Origin: Phytophthora quininea
Taxonomy: Eukaryota; Oomycota; Peronosporomycetes; Peronosporales; Peronosporaceae
Reading direction: 5' to 3'
NCBI GenBank assembly: GCA_011947345.1
Contig: JAAVTG010000786.1
Coordinates: 40,158 to 104,157, forward strand
Length of the DNA stretch: 64,000 nucleotides
A model generated the notes under the pieces. The model had not been told where the DNA came from. It saw only the letters and a list, made by a program, of their open reading frames with translations, and searched no databases. The translations under genes and the position numbers were made by a program. Positions 34,337-45,360 of this stretch are shown piece by piece (within the stretch, counting starts at the first letter, position 1; every line of letters starts with the position of its first letter).

Positions 34337-34883
34337 TCTTTTACTGTATCCACGCCCTTTATGTTGCTCGTTGAGGCGAACGGGCTGGTCCATCCTATGG
34401 CTTCTCCGGCCGTCTGCGCTGCGACTGGCTCGGACCGCGGCCGTGTGTTTGCCGCAGACGACGCGCGAACAAGTACGCGACTGGTTGCAGCGGAAAACCG
34501 ACCACCGACCGATGGTCGAGCTAGCCTCACCACCAAGAGCGCGCAGCCAGCGCTGGGGTCGGCGACAGCGCTGGGGTCGGCGACAGCGCTGGGGTCAGCG
34601 ACAGCGCCGTGGATCTGCTGAGAGACTGCGGTAGCTATCGTCGCGCGTGTAAGCGGCCTGTTGTCACCAACGAAAGTCGGGCTGGCGATCCGTCTAGCGG
34701 TGAGTGGTCTTGGTTGCCACGGAGTACGGGGCCGATCTAGTGCGTCGGCGAGCGTGTGTCGGGGAGGAACGGGCGCGCGTTGTGGTGGGGACCACGCGTG
34801 CAGATGTGTGTGTGTGGTGTGCGACGCGTTGTAGCGCGTGTAGAGCGCTTTGTTGGGAGGTAAGGGTTGTTACGAGAAGGTAC

Positions 34884-34956
34884 TCCCAAATAGTCTAGGC
34901 GGTTAGGATACGTGGCTTTCACCCACGCGACCCGGGTTCGAGTCCCGGTTTGGGAA
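34884..34956 (+). tRNA. tRNA-Glu (UUC), array copy 37
   Basis: Consensus body; three T follow; GCTCGACC spacer variant. Next copy 615 bp on; its minisatellite has lost two G. Confidence 0.96.
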
Positions 34957-35498
34957 TCTTTACTGTATCCACGCCCTTTATGTTGCTCGTTGAGGCGAAC
35001 GGGCTGGTCCATCCTATGGCTTCTCCGGCCGTCTGCGCTGCGACTGGCTCGACCGCGGCCGTGTGTTTGCCGCAGACGACGCGCGAACAAGTACGCGACT
35101 GGTTGCAGCGGAAAACCGACCACCGACCGATGGTCGAGCTAGCCTCACCACCAAGAGCGCGCAGCCAGCGCTGGGGTCGGCGACAGCGCTGGTCAGCAAC
35201 AGCGCTGGGGTCAGCGACAGCGCCGTGGATCTGCTGAGAGACTGCGGTAGCTATCGTCGCGCGTGTAAGCGGCCTGTTGTCACCAACGAAAGTCGGGCTG
35301 GCGATCCGTCTAGCGGTGAGTGGTCTTGGTTGCCACGGAGTACGGGGCCGATCTAGTGCGTCGGCGAGCGTGTGTCGGGGAGGAACGGGCGCGCGTTGTG
35401 GTGGGGACCACGCGTGCAGATGTGTGTGTGTGTGTGCGACGCGTTGTAGCGCGTGTAGAGCGCTTTGTTGGGAGGTAAGGGTTGTTACGAGAAGGTAC

Positions 35499-35571
35499 TC
35501 CCAAATAGTCTAGGCGGTTAGGATACGTGGCTTTCACCCACGCGACCCGGGTTCGAGTCCCGGTTTGGGAA
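35499..35571 (+). tRNA. tRNA-Glu (UUC), array copy 38
   Basis: Consensus body; four T follow. Next copy 602 bp on. Confidence 0.97.
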
Positions 35572-36100
35572 TCTTTTACTGTATCCACGCCCTTTATGTT
35601 GCTCGTTGAGGCGAACGGGCTGGTCCATCCTATGGCTTCTCCGGCCGTCTGCGCTGCGACTGGCTCGGACCGCGGCCGTGTGTTTGCCGCAGACGACGCG
35701 CGAACAAGTACGCGACTGGTTGCAGCGGAAAACCGACCACCGACCGATGGTCGAGCTAGCCTCACCACCAAGAGCGCGCAGCCAGCGCTGGGGTCGGCGA
35801 CAGCGCTGGGGTCAGCGACAGCGCCGTGGATCTGCTGAGAGACTGCGGTAGCTATCGTCGCGCGTGTAAGCGGCCTGTTGTCACCAACGAAAGTCGGGCT
35901 GGCGATCCGTCTAGCGGTGAGTGGTCTTGGTTGCCACGGAGTACGGGGCCGATCTAGTGCGTCGGCGAGCGTGTGTCGGGGAGGAACGGGCGCGCGTTGT
36001 GGTGGGGACCACGCGTGCAGATGTGTGTGTGTGGTGTGCGACGCGTTGTAGCGCGTGTAGAGCGCTTTGTTGGGAGGTAAGGGTTGTTACGAGAAGGTAC

Positions 36101-36173
36101 TCCCAAATAGTCTAGGCGGTTAGGATACGTGGCTTTCACCCACGCGACCCGGGTTCGAGTCCCGGTTTGGGAA
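36101..36173 (+). tRNA. tRNA-Glu (UUC), array copy 39
   Basis: Consensus body; four T follow; GCTCGACC spacer variant. Next copy 601 bp on. Confidence 0.97.
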
Positions 36174-36701
36174 TCTTTTACTGTATCCACGCCCTTTATG
36201 TTGCTCGTTGAGGCGAACGGGCTGGTCCATCCTATGGCTTCTCCGGCCGTCTGCGCTGCGACTGGCTCGACCGCGGCCGTGTGTTTGCCGCAGACGACGC
36301 GCGAACAAGTACGCGACTGGTTGCAGCGGAAAACCGACCACCGACCGATGGTCGAGCTAGCCTCACCACCAAGAGCGCGCAGCCAGCGCTGGGGTCGGCG
36401 ACAGCGCTGGGGTCAGCGACAGCGCCGTGGATCTGCTGAGAGACTGCGGTAGCTATCGTCGCGCGTGTAAGCGGCCTGTTGTCACCAACGAAAGTCGGGC
36501 TGGCGATCCGTCTAGCGGTGAGTGGTCTTGGTTGCCACGGAGTACGGGGCCGATCTAGTGCGTCGGCGAGCGTGTGTCGGGGAGGAACGGGCGCGCGTTG
36601 TGGTGGGGACCACGCGTGCAGATGTGTGTGTGTGGTGTGCGACGCGTTGTAGCGCGTGTAGAGCGCTTTGTTGGGAGGTAAGGGTTGTTACGAGAAGGTA
36701 C

Positions 36702-36774
36702 TCCCAAATAGTCTAGGCGGTTAGGATACGTGGCTTTCACCCACGCGACCCGGGTTCGAGTCCCGGTTTGGGAA
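36702..36774 (+). tRNA. tRNA-Glu (UUC), array copy 40
   Basis: Consensus body; three T follow; GCTCGACC spacer variant. Next copy 617 bp on. Confidence 0.96.
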
Positions 36775-37318
36775 TCTTTACTGTATCCACGCCCTTTATG
36801 TTGCTCGTTGAGGCGAACGGGCTGGTCCATCCTATGGCTTCTCCGGCCGTCTGCGCTGCGACTGGCTCGACCGCGGCCGTGTGTTTGCCGCAGACGACGC
36901 GCGAACAAGTACGCGACTGGTTGCAGCGGAAAACCGACCACCGACCGATGGTCGAGCTAGCCTCACCACCAAGAGCGCGCAGCCAGCGCTGGGTCGGCGA
37001 CAGCGCTGGGGTCAGCAACAGCGCTGGGGTCAGCGACAGCGCCGTGGATCTGCTGAGAGACTGCGGTAGCTATCGTCGCGCGTGTAAGCGGCCTGTTGTC
37101 ACCAACGAAAGTCGGGCTGGCGATCCGTCTAGCGGTGAGTGGTCTTGGTTGCCACGGAGTACGGGGCCGATCTAGTGCGTCGGCGAGCGTGTGTCGGGGA
37201 GGAACGGGCGCGCGTTGTGGTGGGGACCACGCGTGCAGATGTGTGTGTGTGGTGTGCGACGCGTTGTAGCGCGTGTAGAGCGCTTTGTTGGGAGGTAAGG
37301 GTTGTTACGAGAAGGTAC

Positions 37319-37391
37319 TCCCAAATAGTCTAGGCGGTTAGGATACGTGGCTTTCACCCACGCGACCCGGGTTCGAGTCCCGGTTTGGGAA
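37319..37391 (+). tRNA. tRNA-Glu (UUC), array copy 41
   Basis: Consensus body; three T follow; GCTCGACC spacer variant. Next copy 600 bp on. Confidence 0.96.
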
Positions 37392-37918
37392 TCTTTACTG
37401 TATCCACGCCCTTTATGTTGCTCGTTGAGGCGAACGGGCTGGTCCATCCTATGGCTTCTCCGGCCGTCTGCGCTGCGACTGGCTCGACCGCGGCCGTGTG
37501 TTTGCCGCAGACGACGCGCGAACAAGTACGCGACTGGTTGCAGCGGAAAACCGACCACCGACCGATGGTCGAGCTAGCCTCACCACCAAGAGCGCGCAGC
37601 CAGCGCTGGGGTCGGCGACAGCGCTGGGGTCAGCGACAGCGCCGTGGATCTGCTGAGAGACTGCGGTAGCTATCGTCGCGCGTGTAAGCGGCCTGTTGTC
37701 ACCAACGAAAGTCGGGCTGGCGATCCGTCTAGCGGTGAGTGGTCTTGGTTGCCACGGAGTACGGGGCCGATCTAGTGCGTCGGCGAGCGTGTGTCGGGGA
37801 GGAACGGGCGCGCGTTGTGGTGGGGACCACGCGTGCAGATGTGTGTGTGTGGTGTGCGACGCGTTGTAGCGCGTGTAGAGCGCTTTGTTGGGAGGTAAGG
37901 GTTGTTACGAGAAGGTAC

Positions 37919-37991
37919 TCCCAAATAGTCTAGGCGGTTAGGATACGTGGCTTTCACCCACGCGACCCGGGTTCGAGTCCCGGTTTGGGAA
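37919..37991 (+). tRNA. tRNA-Glu (UUC), array copy 42
   Basis: Consensus body; four T follow. The spacer after it lacks one AG in CCAAGAGCGCG. Next copy 616 bp on. Confidence 0.97.
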
Positions 37992-38534
37992 TCTTTTACT
38001 GTATCCACGCCCTTTATGTTGCTCGTTGAGGCGAACGGGCTGGTCCATCCTATGGCTTCTCCGGCCGTCTGCGCTGCGACTGGCTCGGACCGCGGCCGTG
38101 TGTTTGCCGCAGACGACGCGCGAACAAGTACGCGACTGGTTGCAGCGGAAAACCGACCACCGACCGATGGTCGAGCTAGCCTCACCACCAAGCGCGCAGC
38201 CAGCGCTGGGGTCGGCGACAGCGCTGGGGTCAGCAACAGCGCTGGGGTCAGCGACAGCGCCGTGGATCTGCTGAGAGACTGCGGTAGCTATCGTCGCGCG
38301 TGTAAGCGGCCTGTTGTCACCAACGAAAGTCGGGCTGGCGATCCGTCTAGCGGTGAGTGGTCTTGGTTGCCACGGAGTACGGGGCCGATCTAGTGCGTCG
38401 GCGAGCGTGTGTCGGGGAGGAACGGGCGCGCGTTGTGGTGGGGACCACGCGTGCAGATGTGTGTGTGGTGTGCGACGCGTTGTAGCGCGTGTAGAGCGCT
38501 TTGTTGGGAGGTAAGGGTTGTTACGAGAAGGTAC

Positions 38535-38607
38535 TCCCAAATAGTCTAGGCGGTTAGGATACGTGGCTTTCACCCACGCGACCCGGGTTCGAGTCCCGGT
38601 TTGGGAA
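38535..38607 (+). tRNA. tRNA-Glu (UUC), array copy 43
   Basis: Consensus body; four T follow; GCTCGACC spacer variant. Next copy 600 bp on. Confidence 0.97.
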
Positions 38608-39134
38608 TCTTTTACTGTATCCACGCCCTTTATGTTGCTCGTTGAGGCGAACGGGCTGGTCCATCCTATGGCTTCTCCGGCCGTCTGCGCTGCGACTGGC
38701 TCGACCGCGGCCGTGTGTTTGCCGCAGACGACGCGCGAACAAGTACGCGACTGGTTGCAGCGGAAAACCGACCACCGACCGATGGTCGAGCTAGCCTCAC
38801 CACCAAGAGCGCGCAGCCAGCGCTGGGGTCGGCGACAGCGCTGGGGTCAGCGACAGCGCCGTGGATCTGCTGAGAGACTGCGGTAGCTATCGTCGCGCGT
38901 GTAAGCGGCCTGTTGTCACCAACGAAAGTCGGGCTGGCGATCCGTCTAGCGGTGAGTGGTCTTGGTTGCCACGGAGTACGGGGCCGATCTAGTGCGTCGG
39001 CGAGCGTGTGTCGGGGAGGAACGGGCGCGCGTTGTGGTGGGGACCACGCGTGCAGATGTGTGTGTGTGTGTGCGACGCGTTGTAGCGCGTGTAGAGCGCT
39101 TTGTTGGGAGGTAAGGGTTGTTACGAGAAGGTAC

Positions 39135-39207
39135 TCCCAAATAGTCTAGGCGGTTAGGATACGTGGCTTTCACCCACGCGACCCGGGTTCGAGTCCCGGT
39201 TTGGGAA
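39135..39207 (+). tRNA. tRNA-Glu (UUC), array copy 44
   Basis: Consensus body; four T follow. Next copy 602 bp on. Confidence 0.97.
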
Positions 39208-39736
39208 TCTTTTACTGTATCCACGCCCTTTATGTTGCTCGTTGAGGCGAACGGGCTGGTCCATCCTATGGCTTCTCCGGCCGTCTGCGCTGCGACTGGC
39301 TCGGACCGCGGCCGTGTGTTTGCCGCAGACGACGCGCGAACAAGTACGCGACTGGTTGCAGCGGAAAACCGACCACCGACCGATGGTCGAGCTAGCCTCA
39401 CCACCAAGAGCGCGCAGCCAGCGCTGGGGTCGGCGACAGCGCTGGGGTCAGCGACAGCGCCGTGGATCTGCTGAGAGACTGCGGTAGCTATCGTCGCGCG
39501 TGTAAGCGGCCTGTTGTCACCAACGAAAGTCGGGCTGGCGATCCGTCTAGCGGTGAGTGGTCTTGGTTGCCACGGAGTACGGGGCCGATCTAGTGCGTCG
39601 GCGAGCGTGTGTCGGGGAGGAACGGGCGCGCGTTGTGGTGGGGACCACGCGTGCAGATGTGTGTGTGTGGTGTGCGACGCGTTGTAGCGCGTGTAGAGCG
39701 CTTTGTTGGGAGGTAAGGGTTGTTACGAGAAGGTAC

Positions 39737-39810
39737 TCCCAAATAGTCTAGGCGGTTAGGATACGTGGCTTTCACCCACGCGACCCGGGTTCAGAGTCCC
39801 GGTTTGGGAA
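39737..39810 (+). tRNA. tRNA-Glu array copy 45, T-loop insertion
   Basis: 74 nt with the TTCAGAG T-loop insertion of copies 13 and 21; three T follow. Unlike those two it carries the GCTCGACC spacer variant, so the lesion occurs on two spacer backgrounds. Confidence 0.85.
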
Positions 39811-40337
39811 TCTTTACTGTATCCACGCCCTTTATGTTGCTCGTTGAGGCGAACGGGCTGGTCCATCCTATGGCTTCTCCGGCCGTCTGCGCTGCGACTG
39901 GCTCGACCGCGGCCGTGTGTTTGCCGCAGACGACGCGCGAACAAGTACGCGACTGGTTGCAGCGGAAAACCGACCACCGACCGATGGTCGAGCTAGCCTC
40001 ACCACCAAGAGCGCGCAGCCAGCGCTGGGGTCGGCGACAGCGCTGGGGTCAGCGACAGCGCCGTGGATCTGCTGAGAGACTGCGGTAGCTATCGTCGCGC
40101 GTGTAAGCGGCCTGTTGTCACCAACGAAAGTCGGGCTGGCGATCCGTCTAGCGGTGAGTGGTCTTGGTTGCCACGGAGTACGGGGCCGATCTAGTGCGTC
40201 GGCGAGCGTGTGTCGGGGAGGAACGGGCGCGCGTTGTGGTGGGGACCACGCGTGCAGATGTGTGTGTGTGGTGTGCGACGCGTTGTAGCGCGTGTAGAGC
40301 GCTTTGTTGGGAGGTAAGGGTTGTTACGAGAAGGTAC

Positions 40338-40410
40338 TCCCAAATAGTCTAGGCGGTTAGGATACGTGGCTTTCACCCACGCGACCCGGGTTCGAGTCCC
40401 GGTTTGGGAA
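40338..40410 (+). tRNA. tRNA-Glu (UUC), array copy 46
   Basis: Consensus body; four T follow. Next copy 601 bp on. Confidence 0.97.
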
Positions 40411-40938
40411 TCTTTTACTGTATCCACGCCCTTTATGTTGCTCGTTGAGGCGAACGGGCTGGTCCATCCTATGGCTTCTCCGGCCGTCTGCGCTGCGACT
40501 GGCTCGGACCGCGGCCGTGTGTTTGCCGCAGACGACGCGCGAACAAGTACGCGACTGGTTGCAGCGGAAAACCGACCACCGACCGATGGTCGAGCTAGCC
40601 TCACCACCAAGAGCGCGCAGCCAGCGCTGGGGTCGGCGACAGCGCTGGGGTCAGCGACAGCGCCGTGGATCTGCTGAGAGACTGCGGTAGCTATCGTCGC
40701 GCGTGTAAGCGGCCTGTTGTCACCAACGAAAGTCGGGCTGGCGATCCGTCTAGCGGTGAGTGGTCTTGGTTGCCACGGAGTACGGGGCCGATCTAGTGCG
40801 TCGGCGAGCGTGTGTCGGGGAGGAACGGGCGCGCGTTGTGGTGGGGACCACGCGTGCAGATGTGTGTGTGTGTGTGCGACGCGTTGTAGCGCGTGTAGAG
40901 CGCTTTGTTGGGAGGTAAGGGTTGTTACGAGAAGGTAC

Positions 40939-41011
40939 TCCCAAATAGTCTAGGCGGTTAGGATACGTGGCTTTCACCCACGCGACCCGGGTTCGAGTCC
41001 CGGTTTGGGAA
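40939..41011 (+). tRNA. tRNA-Glu (UUC), array copy 47
   Basis: Consensus body; four T follow. Next copy 602 bp on. Confidence 0.97.
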
Positions 41012-41540
41012 TCTTTTACTGTATCCACGCCCTTTATGTTGCTCGTTGAGGCGAACGGGCTGGTCCATCCTATGGCTTCTCCGGCCGTCTGCGCTGCGAC
41101 TGGCTCGGACCGCGGCCGTGTGTTTGCCGCAGACGACGCGCGAACAAGTACGCGACTGGTTGCAGCGGAAAACCGACCACCGACCGATGGTCGAGCTAGC
41201 CTCACCACCAAGAGCGCGCAGCCAGCGCTGGGGTCGGCGACAGCGCTGGGGTCAGCGACAGCGCCGTGGATCTGCTGAGAGACTGCGGTAGCTATCGTCG
41301 CGCGTGTAAGCGGCCTGTTGTCACCAACGAAAGTCGGGCTGGCGATCCGTCTAGCGGTGAGTGGTCTTGGTTGCCACGGAGTACGGGGCCGATCTAGTGC
41401 GTCGGCGAGCGTGTGTCGGGGAGGAACGGGCGCGCGTTGTGGTGGGGACCACGCGTGCAGATGTGTGTGTGTGGTGTGCGACGCGTTGTAGCGCGTGTAG
41501 AGCGCTTTGTTGGGAGGTAAGGGTTGTTACGAGAAGGTAC

Positions 41541-41610
41541 TCCCAAATTGTCTAGGCGGTTAGGATACGTGGCTTTCACCCACGCGACCAGGTTCGAGTC
41601 GGTTTGGGAA
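41541..41610 (+). tRNA. tRNA-Glu array copy 48, damaged T arm
   Basis: 70 nt: position 9 is T, and the T arm reads CCAGGTTCGAGTCGG, so stem pairing is lost on both sides. The only indel-bearing copy followed by four T. Confidence 0.85.
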
Positions 41611-42139
41611 TCTTTTACTGTATCCACGCCCTTTATGTTGCTCGTTGAGGCGAACGGGCTGGTCCATCCTATGGCTTCTCCGGCCGTCTGCGCTGCGACT
41701 GGCTCGGACCGCGGCCGTGTGTTTGCCGCAGACGACGCGCGAACAAGTACGCGACTGGTTGCAGCGGAAAACCGACCACCGACCGATGGTCGAGCTAGCC
41801 TCACCACCAAGAGCGCGCAGCCAGCGCTGGGGTCGGCGACAGCGCTGGGGTCAGCGACAGCGCCGTGGATCTGCTGAGAGACTGCGGTAGCTATCGTCGC
41901 GCGTGTAAGCGGCCTGTTGTCACCAACGAAAGTCGGGCTGGCGATCCGTCTAGCGGTGAGTGGTCTTGGTTGCCACGGAGTACGGGGCCGATCTAGTGCG
42001 TCGGCGAGCGTGTGTCGGGGAGGAACGGGCGCGCGTTGTGGTGGGGACCACGCGTGCAGATGTGTGTGTGTGGTGTGCGACGCGTTGTAGCGCGTGTAGA
42101 GCGCTTTGTTGGGAGGTAAGGGTTGTTACGAGAAGGTAC

Positions 42140-42212
42140 TCCCAAATAGTCTAGGCGGTTAGGATACGTGGCTTTCACCCACGCGACCCGGGTTCGAGTC
42201 CCGGTTTGGGAA
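42140..42212 (+). tRNA. tRNA-Glu (UUC), array copy 49
   Basis: Consensus body; four T follow. Next copy 617 bp on. Confidence 0.97.
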
Positions 42213-42756
42213 TCTTTTACTGTATCCACGCCCTTTATGTTGCTCGTTGAGGCGAACGGGCTGGTCCATCCTATGGCTTCTCCGGCCGTCTGCGCTGCGA
42301 CTGGCTCGGACCGCGGCCGTGTGTTTGCCGCAGACGACGCGCGAACAAGTACGCGACTGGTTGCAGCGGAAAACCGACCACCGACCGATGGTCGAGCTAG
42401 CCTCACCACCAAGAGCGCGCAGCCAGCGCTGGGGTCGGCGACAGCGCTGGGGTCAGCAACAGCGCTGGGGTCAGCGACAGCGCCGTGGATCTGCTGAGAG
42501 ACTGCGGTAGCTATCGTCGCGCGTGTAAGCGGCCTGTTGTCACCAACGAAAGTCGGGCTGGCGATCCGTCTAGCGGTGAGTGGTCTTGGTTGCCACGGAG
42601 TACGGGGCCGATCTAGTGCGTCGGCGAGCGTGTGTCGGGGAGGAACGGGCGCGCGTTGTGGTGGGGACCACGCGTGCAGATGTGTGTGTGTGTGCGACGC
42701 GTTGTAGCGCGTGTAGAGCGCTTTGTTGGGAGGTAAGGGTTGTTACGAGAAGGTAC

Positions 42757-42829
42757 TCCCAAATTGTCTAGGCGGTTAGGATACGTGGCTTTCACCCACG
42801 CGACCCGGGTTCGAGTCCCGGTTTGGGAA
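42757..42829 (+). tRNA. tRNA-Glu (UUC), array copy 50, A9T
   Basis: 73 nt with T at position 9 as in copies 23 and 48; three T follow. Next copy 618 bp on. Confidence 0.93.
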
Positions 42830-43374
42830 TCTTTACTGTATCCACGCCCTTTATGTTGCTCGTTGAGGCGAACGGGCTGGTCCATCCTATGGCTTCTCCG
42901 GCCGTCTGCGCTGCGACTGGCTCGGACCGCGGCCGTGTGTTTGCCGCAGACGACGCGCGAACAAGTACGCGACTGGTTGCAGCGGAAAACCGACCACCGA
43001 CCGATGGTCGAGCTAGCCTCACCACCAAGAGCGCGCAGCCAGCGCTGGGGTCGGCGACAGCGCTGGGGTCAGCAACAGCGCTGGGGTCAGCGACAGCGCC
43101 GTGGATCTGCTGAGAGACTGCGGTAGCTATCGTCGCGCGTGTAAGCGGCCTGTTGTCACCAACGAAAGTCGGGCTGGCGATCCGTCTAGCGGTGAGTGGT
43201 CTTGGTTGCCACGGAGTACGGGGCCGATCTAGTGCGTCGGCGAGCGTGTGTCGGGGAGGAACGGGCGCGCGTTGTGGTGGGGACCACGCGTGCAGATGTG
43301 TGTGTGTGTGTGCGACGCGTTGTAGCGCGTGTAGAGCGCTTTGTTGGGAGGTAAGGGTTGTTACGAGAAGGTAC

Positions 43375-43447
43375 TCCCAAATAGTCTAGGCGGTTAGGAT
43401 ACGTGGCTTTCACCCACGCGACCCGGGTTCGAGTCCCGGTTTGGGAA
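43375..43447 (+). tRNA. tRNA-Glu (UUC), array copy 51
   Basis: Consensus body; three T follow. Next copy 617 bp on. Confidence 0.96.
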
Positions 43448-43991
43448 TCTTTACTGTATCCACGCCCTTTATGTTGCTCGTTGAGGCGAACGGGCTGGTC
43501 CATCCTATGGCTTCTCCGGCCGTCTGCGCTGCGACTGGCTCGGACCGCGGCCGTGTGTTTGCCGCAGACGACGCGCGAACAAGTACGCGACTGGTTGCAG
43601 CGGAAAACCGACCACCGACCGATGGTCGAGCTAGCCTCACCACCAAGAGCGCGCAGCCAGCGCTGGGGTCGGCGACAGCGCTGGGGTCAGCAACAGCGCT
43701 GGGGTCAGCGACAGCGCCGTGGATCTGCTGAGAGACTGCGGTAGCTATCGTCGCGCGTGTAAGCGGCCTGTTGTCACCAACGAAAGTCGGGCTGGCGATC
43801 CGTCTAGCGGTGAGTGGTCTTGGTTGCCACGGAGTACGGGGCCGATCTAGTGCGTCGGCGAGCGTGTGTCGGGGAGGAACGGGCGCGCGTTGTGGTGGGG
43901 ACCACGCGTGCAGATGTGTGTGTGGTGTGCGACGCGTTGTAGCGCGTGTAGAGCGCTTTGTTGGGAGGTAAGGGTTGTTACGAGAAGGTAC

Positions 43992-44064
43992 TCCCAAATA
44001 GTCTAGGCGGTTAGGATACGTGGCTTTCACCCACGCGACCCGGGTTCGAGTCCCGGTTTGGGAA
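43992..44064 (+). tRNA. tRNA-Glu (UUC), array copy 52
   Basis: Consensus body; four T follow. Next copy 620 bp on. Confidence 0.97.
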
Positions 44065-44611
44065 TCTTTTACTGTATCCACGCCCTTTATGTTGCTCGTT
44101 GAGGCGAACGGGCTGGTCCATCCTATGGCTTCTCCGGCCGTCTGCGCTGCGACTGGCTCGGACCGCGGCCGTGTGTTTGCCGCAGACGACGCGCGAACAA
44201 GTACGCGACTGGTTGCAGCGGAAAACCGACCACCGACCGATGGTCGAGCTAGCCTCACCACCAAGAGCGCGCAGCCAGCGCTGGGGTCGGCGACAGCGCT
44301 GGGGTCAGCAACAGCGCTGGGGTCAGCGACAGCGCCGTGGATCTGCTGAGAGACTGCGGTAGCTATCGTCGCGCGTGTAAGCGGCCTGTTGTCACCAACG
44401 AAAGTCGGGCTGGCGATCCGTCTAGCGGTGAGTGGTCTTGGTTGCCACGGAGTACGGGGCCGATCTAGTGCGTCGGCGAGCGTGTGTCGGGGAGGAACGG
44501 GCGCGCGTTGTGGTGGGGACCACGCGTGCAGATGTGTGTGTGTGGTGTGCGACGCGTTGTAGCGCGTGTAGAGCGCTTTGTTGGGAGGTAAGGGTTGTTA
44601 CGAGAAGGTAC

Positions 44612-44684
44612 TCCCAAATAGTCTAGGCGGTTAGGATACGTGGCTTTCACCCACGCGACCCGGGTTCGAGTCCCGGTTTGGGAA
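44612..44684 (+). tRNA. tRNA-Glu (UUC), array copy 53
   Basis: Consensus body; four T follow. Next copy 617 bp on. Confidence 0.97.
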
Positions 44685-45228
44685 TCTTTTACTGTATCCA
44701 CGCCCTTTATGTTGCTCGTTGAGGCGAACGGGCTGGTCCATCCTATGGCTTCTCCGGCCGTCTGCGCTGCGACTGGCTCGGACCGCGGCCGTGTGTTTGC
44801 CGCAGACGACGCGCGAACAAGTACGCGACTGGTTGCAGCGGAAAACCGACCACCGACCGATGGTCGAGCTAGCCTCACCACCAAGAGCGCGCAGCCAGCG
44901 CTGGGGTCGGCGACAGCGCTGGGGTCAGCAACAGCGCTGGGGTCAGCGACAGCGCCGTGGATCTGCTGAGAGACTGCGGTAGCTATCGTCGCGCGTGTAA
45001 GCGGCCTGTTGTCACCAACGAAAGTCGGGCTGGCGATCCGTCTAGCGGTGAGTGGTCTTGGTTGCCACGGAGTACGGGGCCGATCTAGTGCGTCGGCGAG
45101 CGTGTGTCGGGGAGGAACGGGCGCGCGTTGTGGTGGGGACCACGCGTGCAGATGTGTGTGTGTGTGCGACGCGTTGTAGCGCGTGTAGAGCGCTTTGTTG
45201 GGAGGTAAGGGTTGTTACGAGAAGGTAC

Positions 45229-45301
45229 TCCCAAATAGTCTAGGCGGTTAGGATACGTGGCTTTCACCCACGCGACCCGGGTTCGAGTCCCGGTTTGGGA
45301 A
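45229..45301 (+). tRNA. tRNA-Glu (UUC), array copy 54 (last)
   Basis: Consensus body; four T follow. Array homology ends 59 bp downstream. Confidence 0.97.
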
Positions 45302-45360
45302 TCTTTTACTGTATCCACGCCCTTTATGTTGCTCGTTGAGGCGAACGGGCTGGTCCATCC

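Larger units (their letters stand above)
12722..45360 (+). repeat. tandem array of 54 tRNA-Glu(UUC) units, mean period about 607 bp
   Basis: The unit repeats head to tail with almost no change. Each holds one 73-nt tRNA-Glu gene followed by about 530 bp of GC-rich spacer. Distances between successive tRNA starts range from 595 to 636 bp (53 intervals, 32,190 bp in total). The array begins inside the spacer at 12722 and stops abruptly at 45360, 59 bp after the last tRNA. Length classes of about 600, 617-620 and 636 bp reflect two, three or four copies of an 18-bp minisatellite in the spacer; smaller steps come from a (GT)n tract upstream of the tRNA and from single-base changes in short runs. 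I found no second Pol III gene, no 5S rRNA and no credible protein gene in the spacer. Confidence 0.97.

Noticed and set aside
12892..44982. Many open frames in the array, up to about 340 codons on the minus strand
   Set aside because: They recur only because the GC-rich repeat lacks stops, they read across the tRNA genes, their lengths change with every indel, and the peptide resembles no family.
12722..45360. CRISPR array or rDNA/5S array
   Set aside because: The repeated unit is about 607 bp with no short repeat-spacer pattern, and no 5S, 18S or 28S-like segment occurs; the only conserved RNA gene is tRNA-Glu.
12722..45360. Centromeric or telomeric satellite
   Set aside because: No telomere-type short repeat is present and the array sits between ordinary loci on both sides. 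A structural role is possible, but the sequence does not show one.
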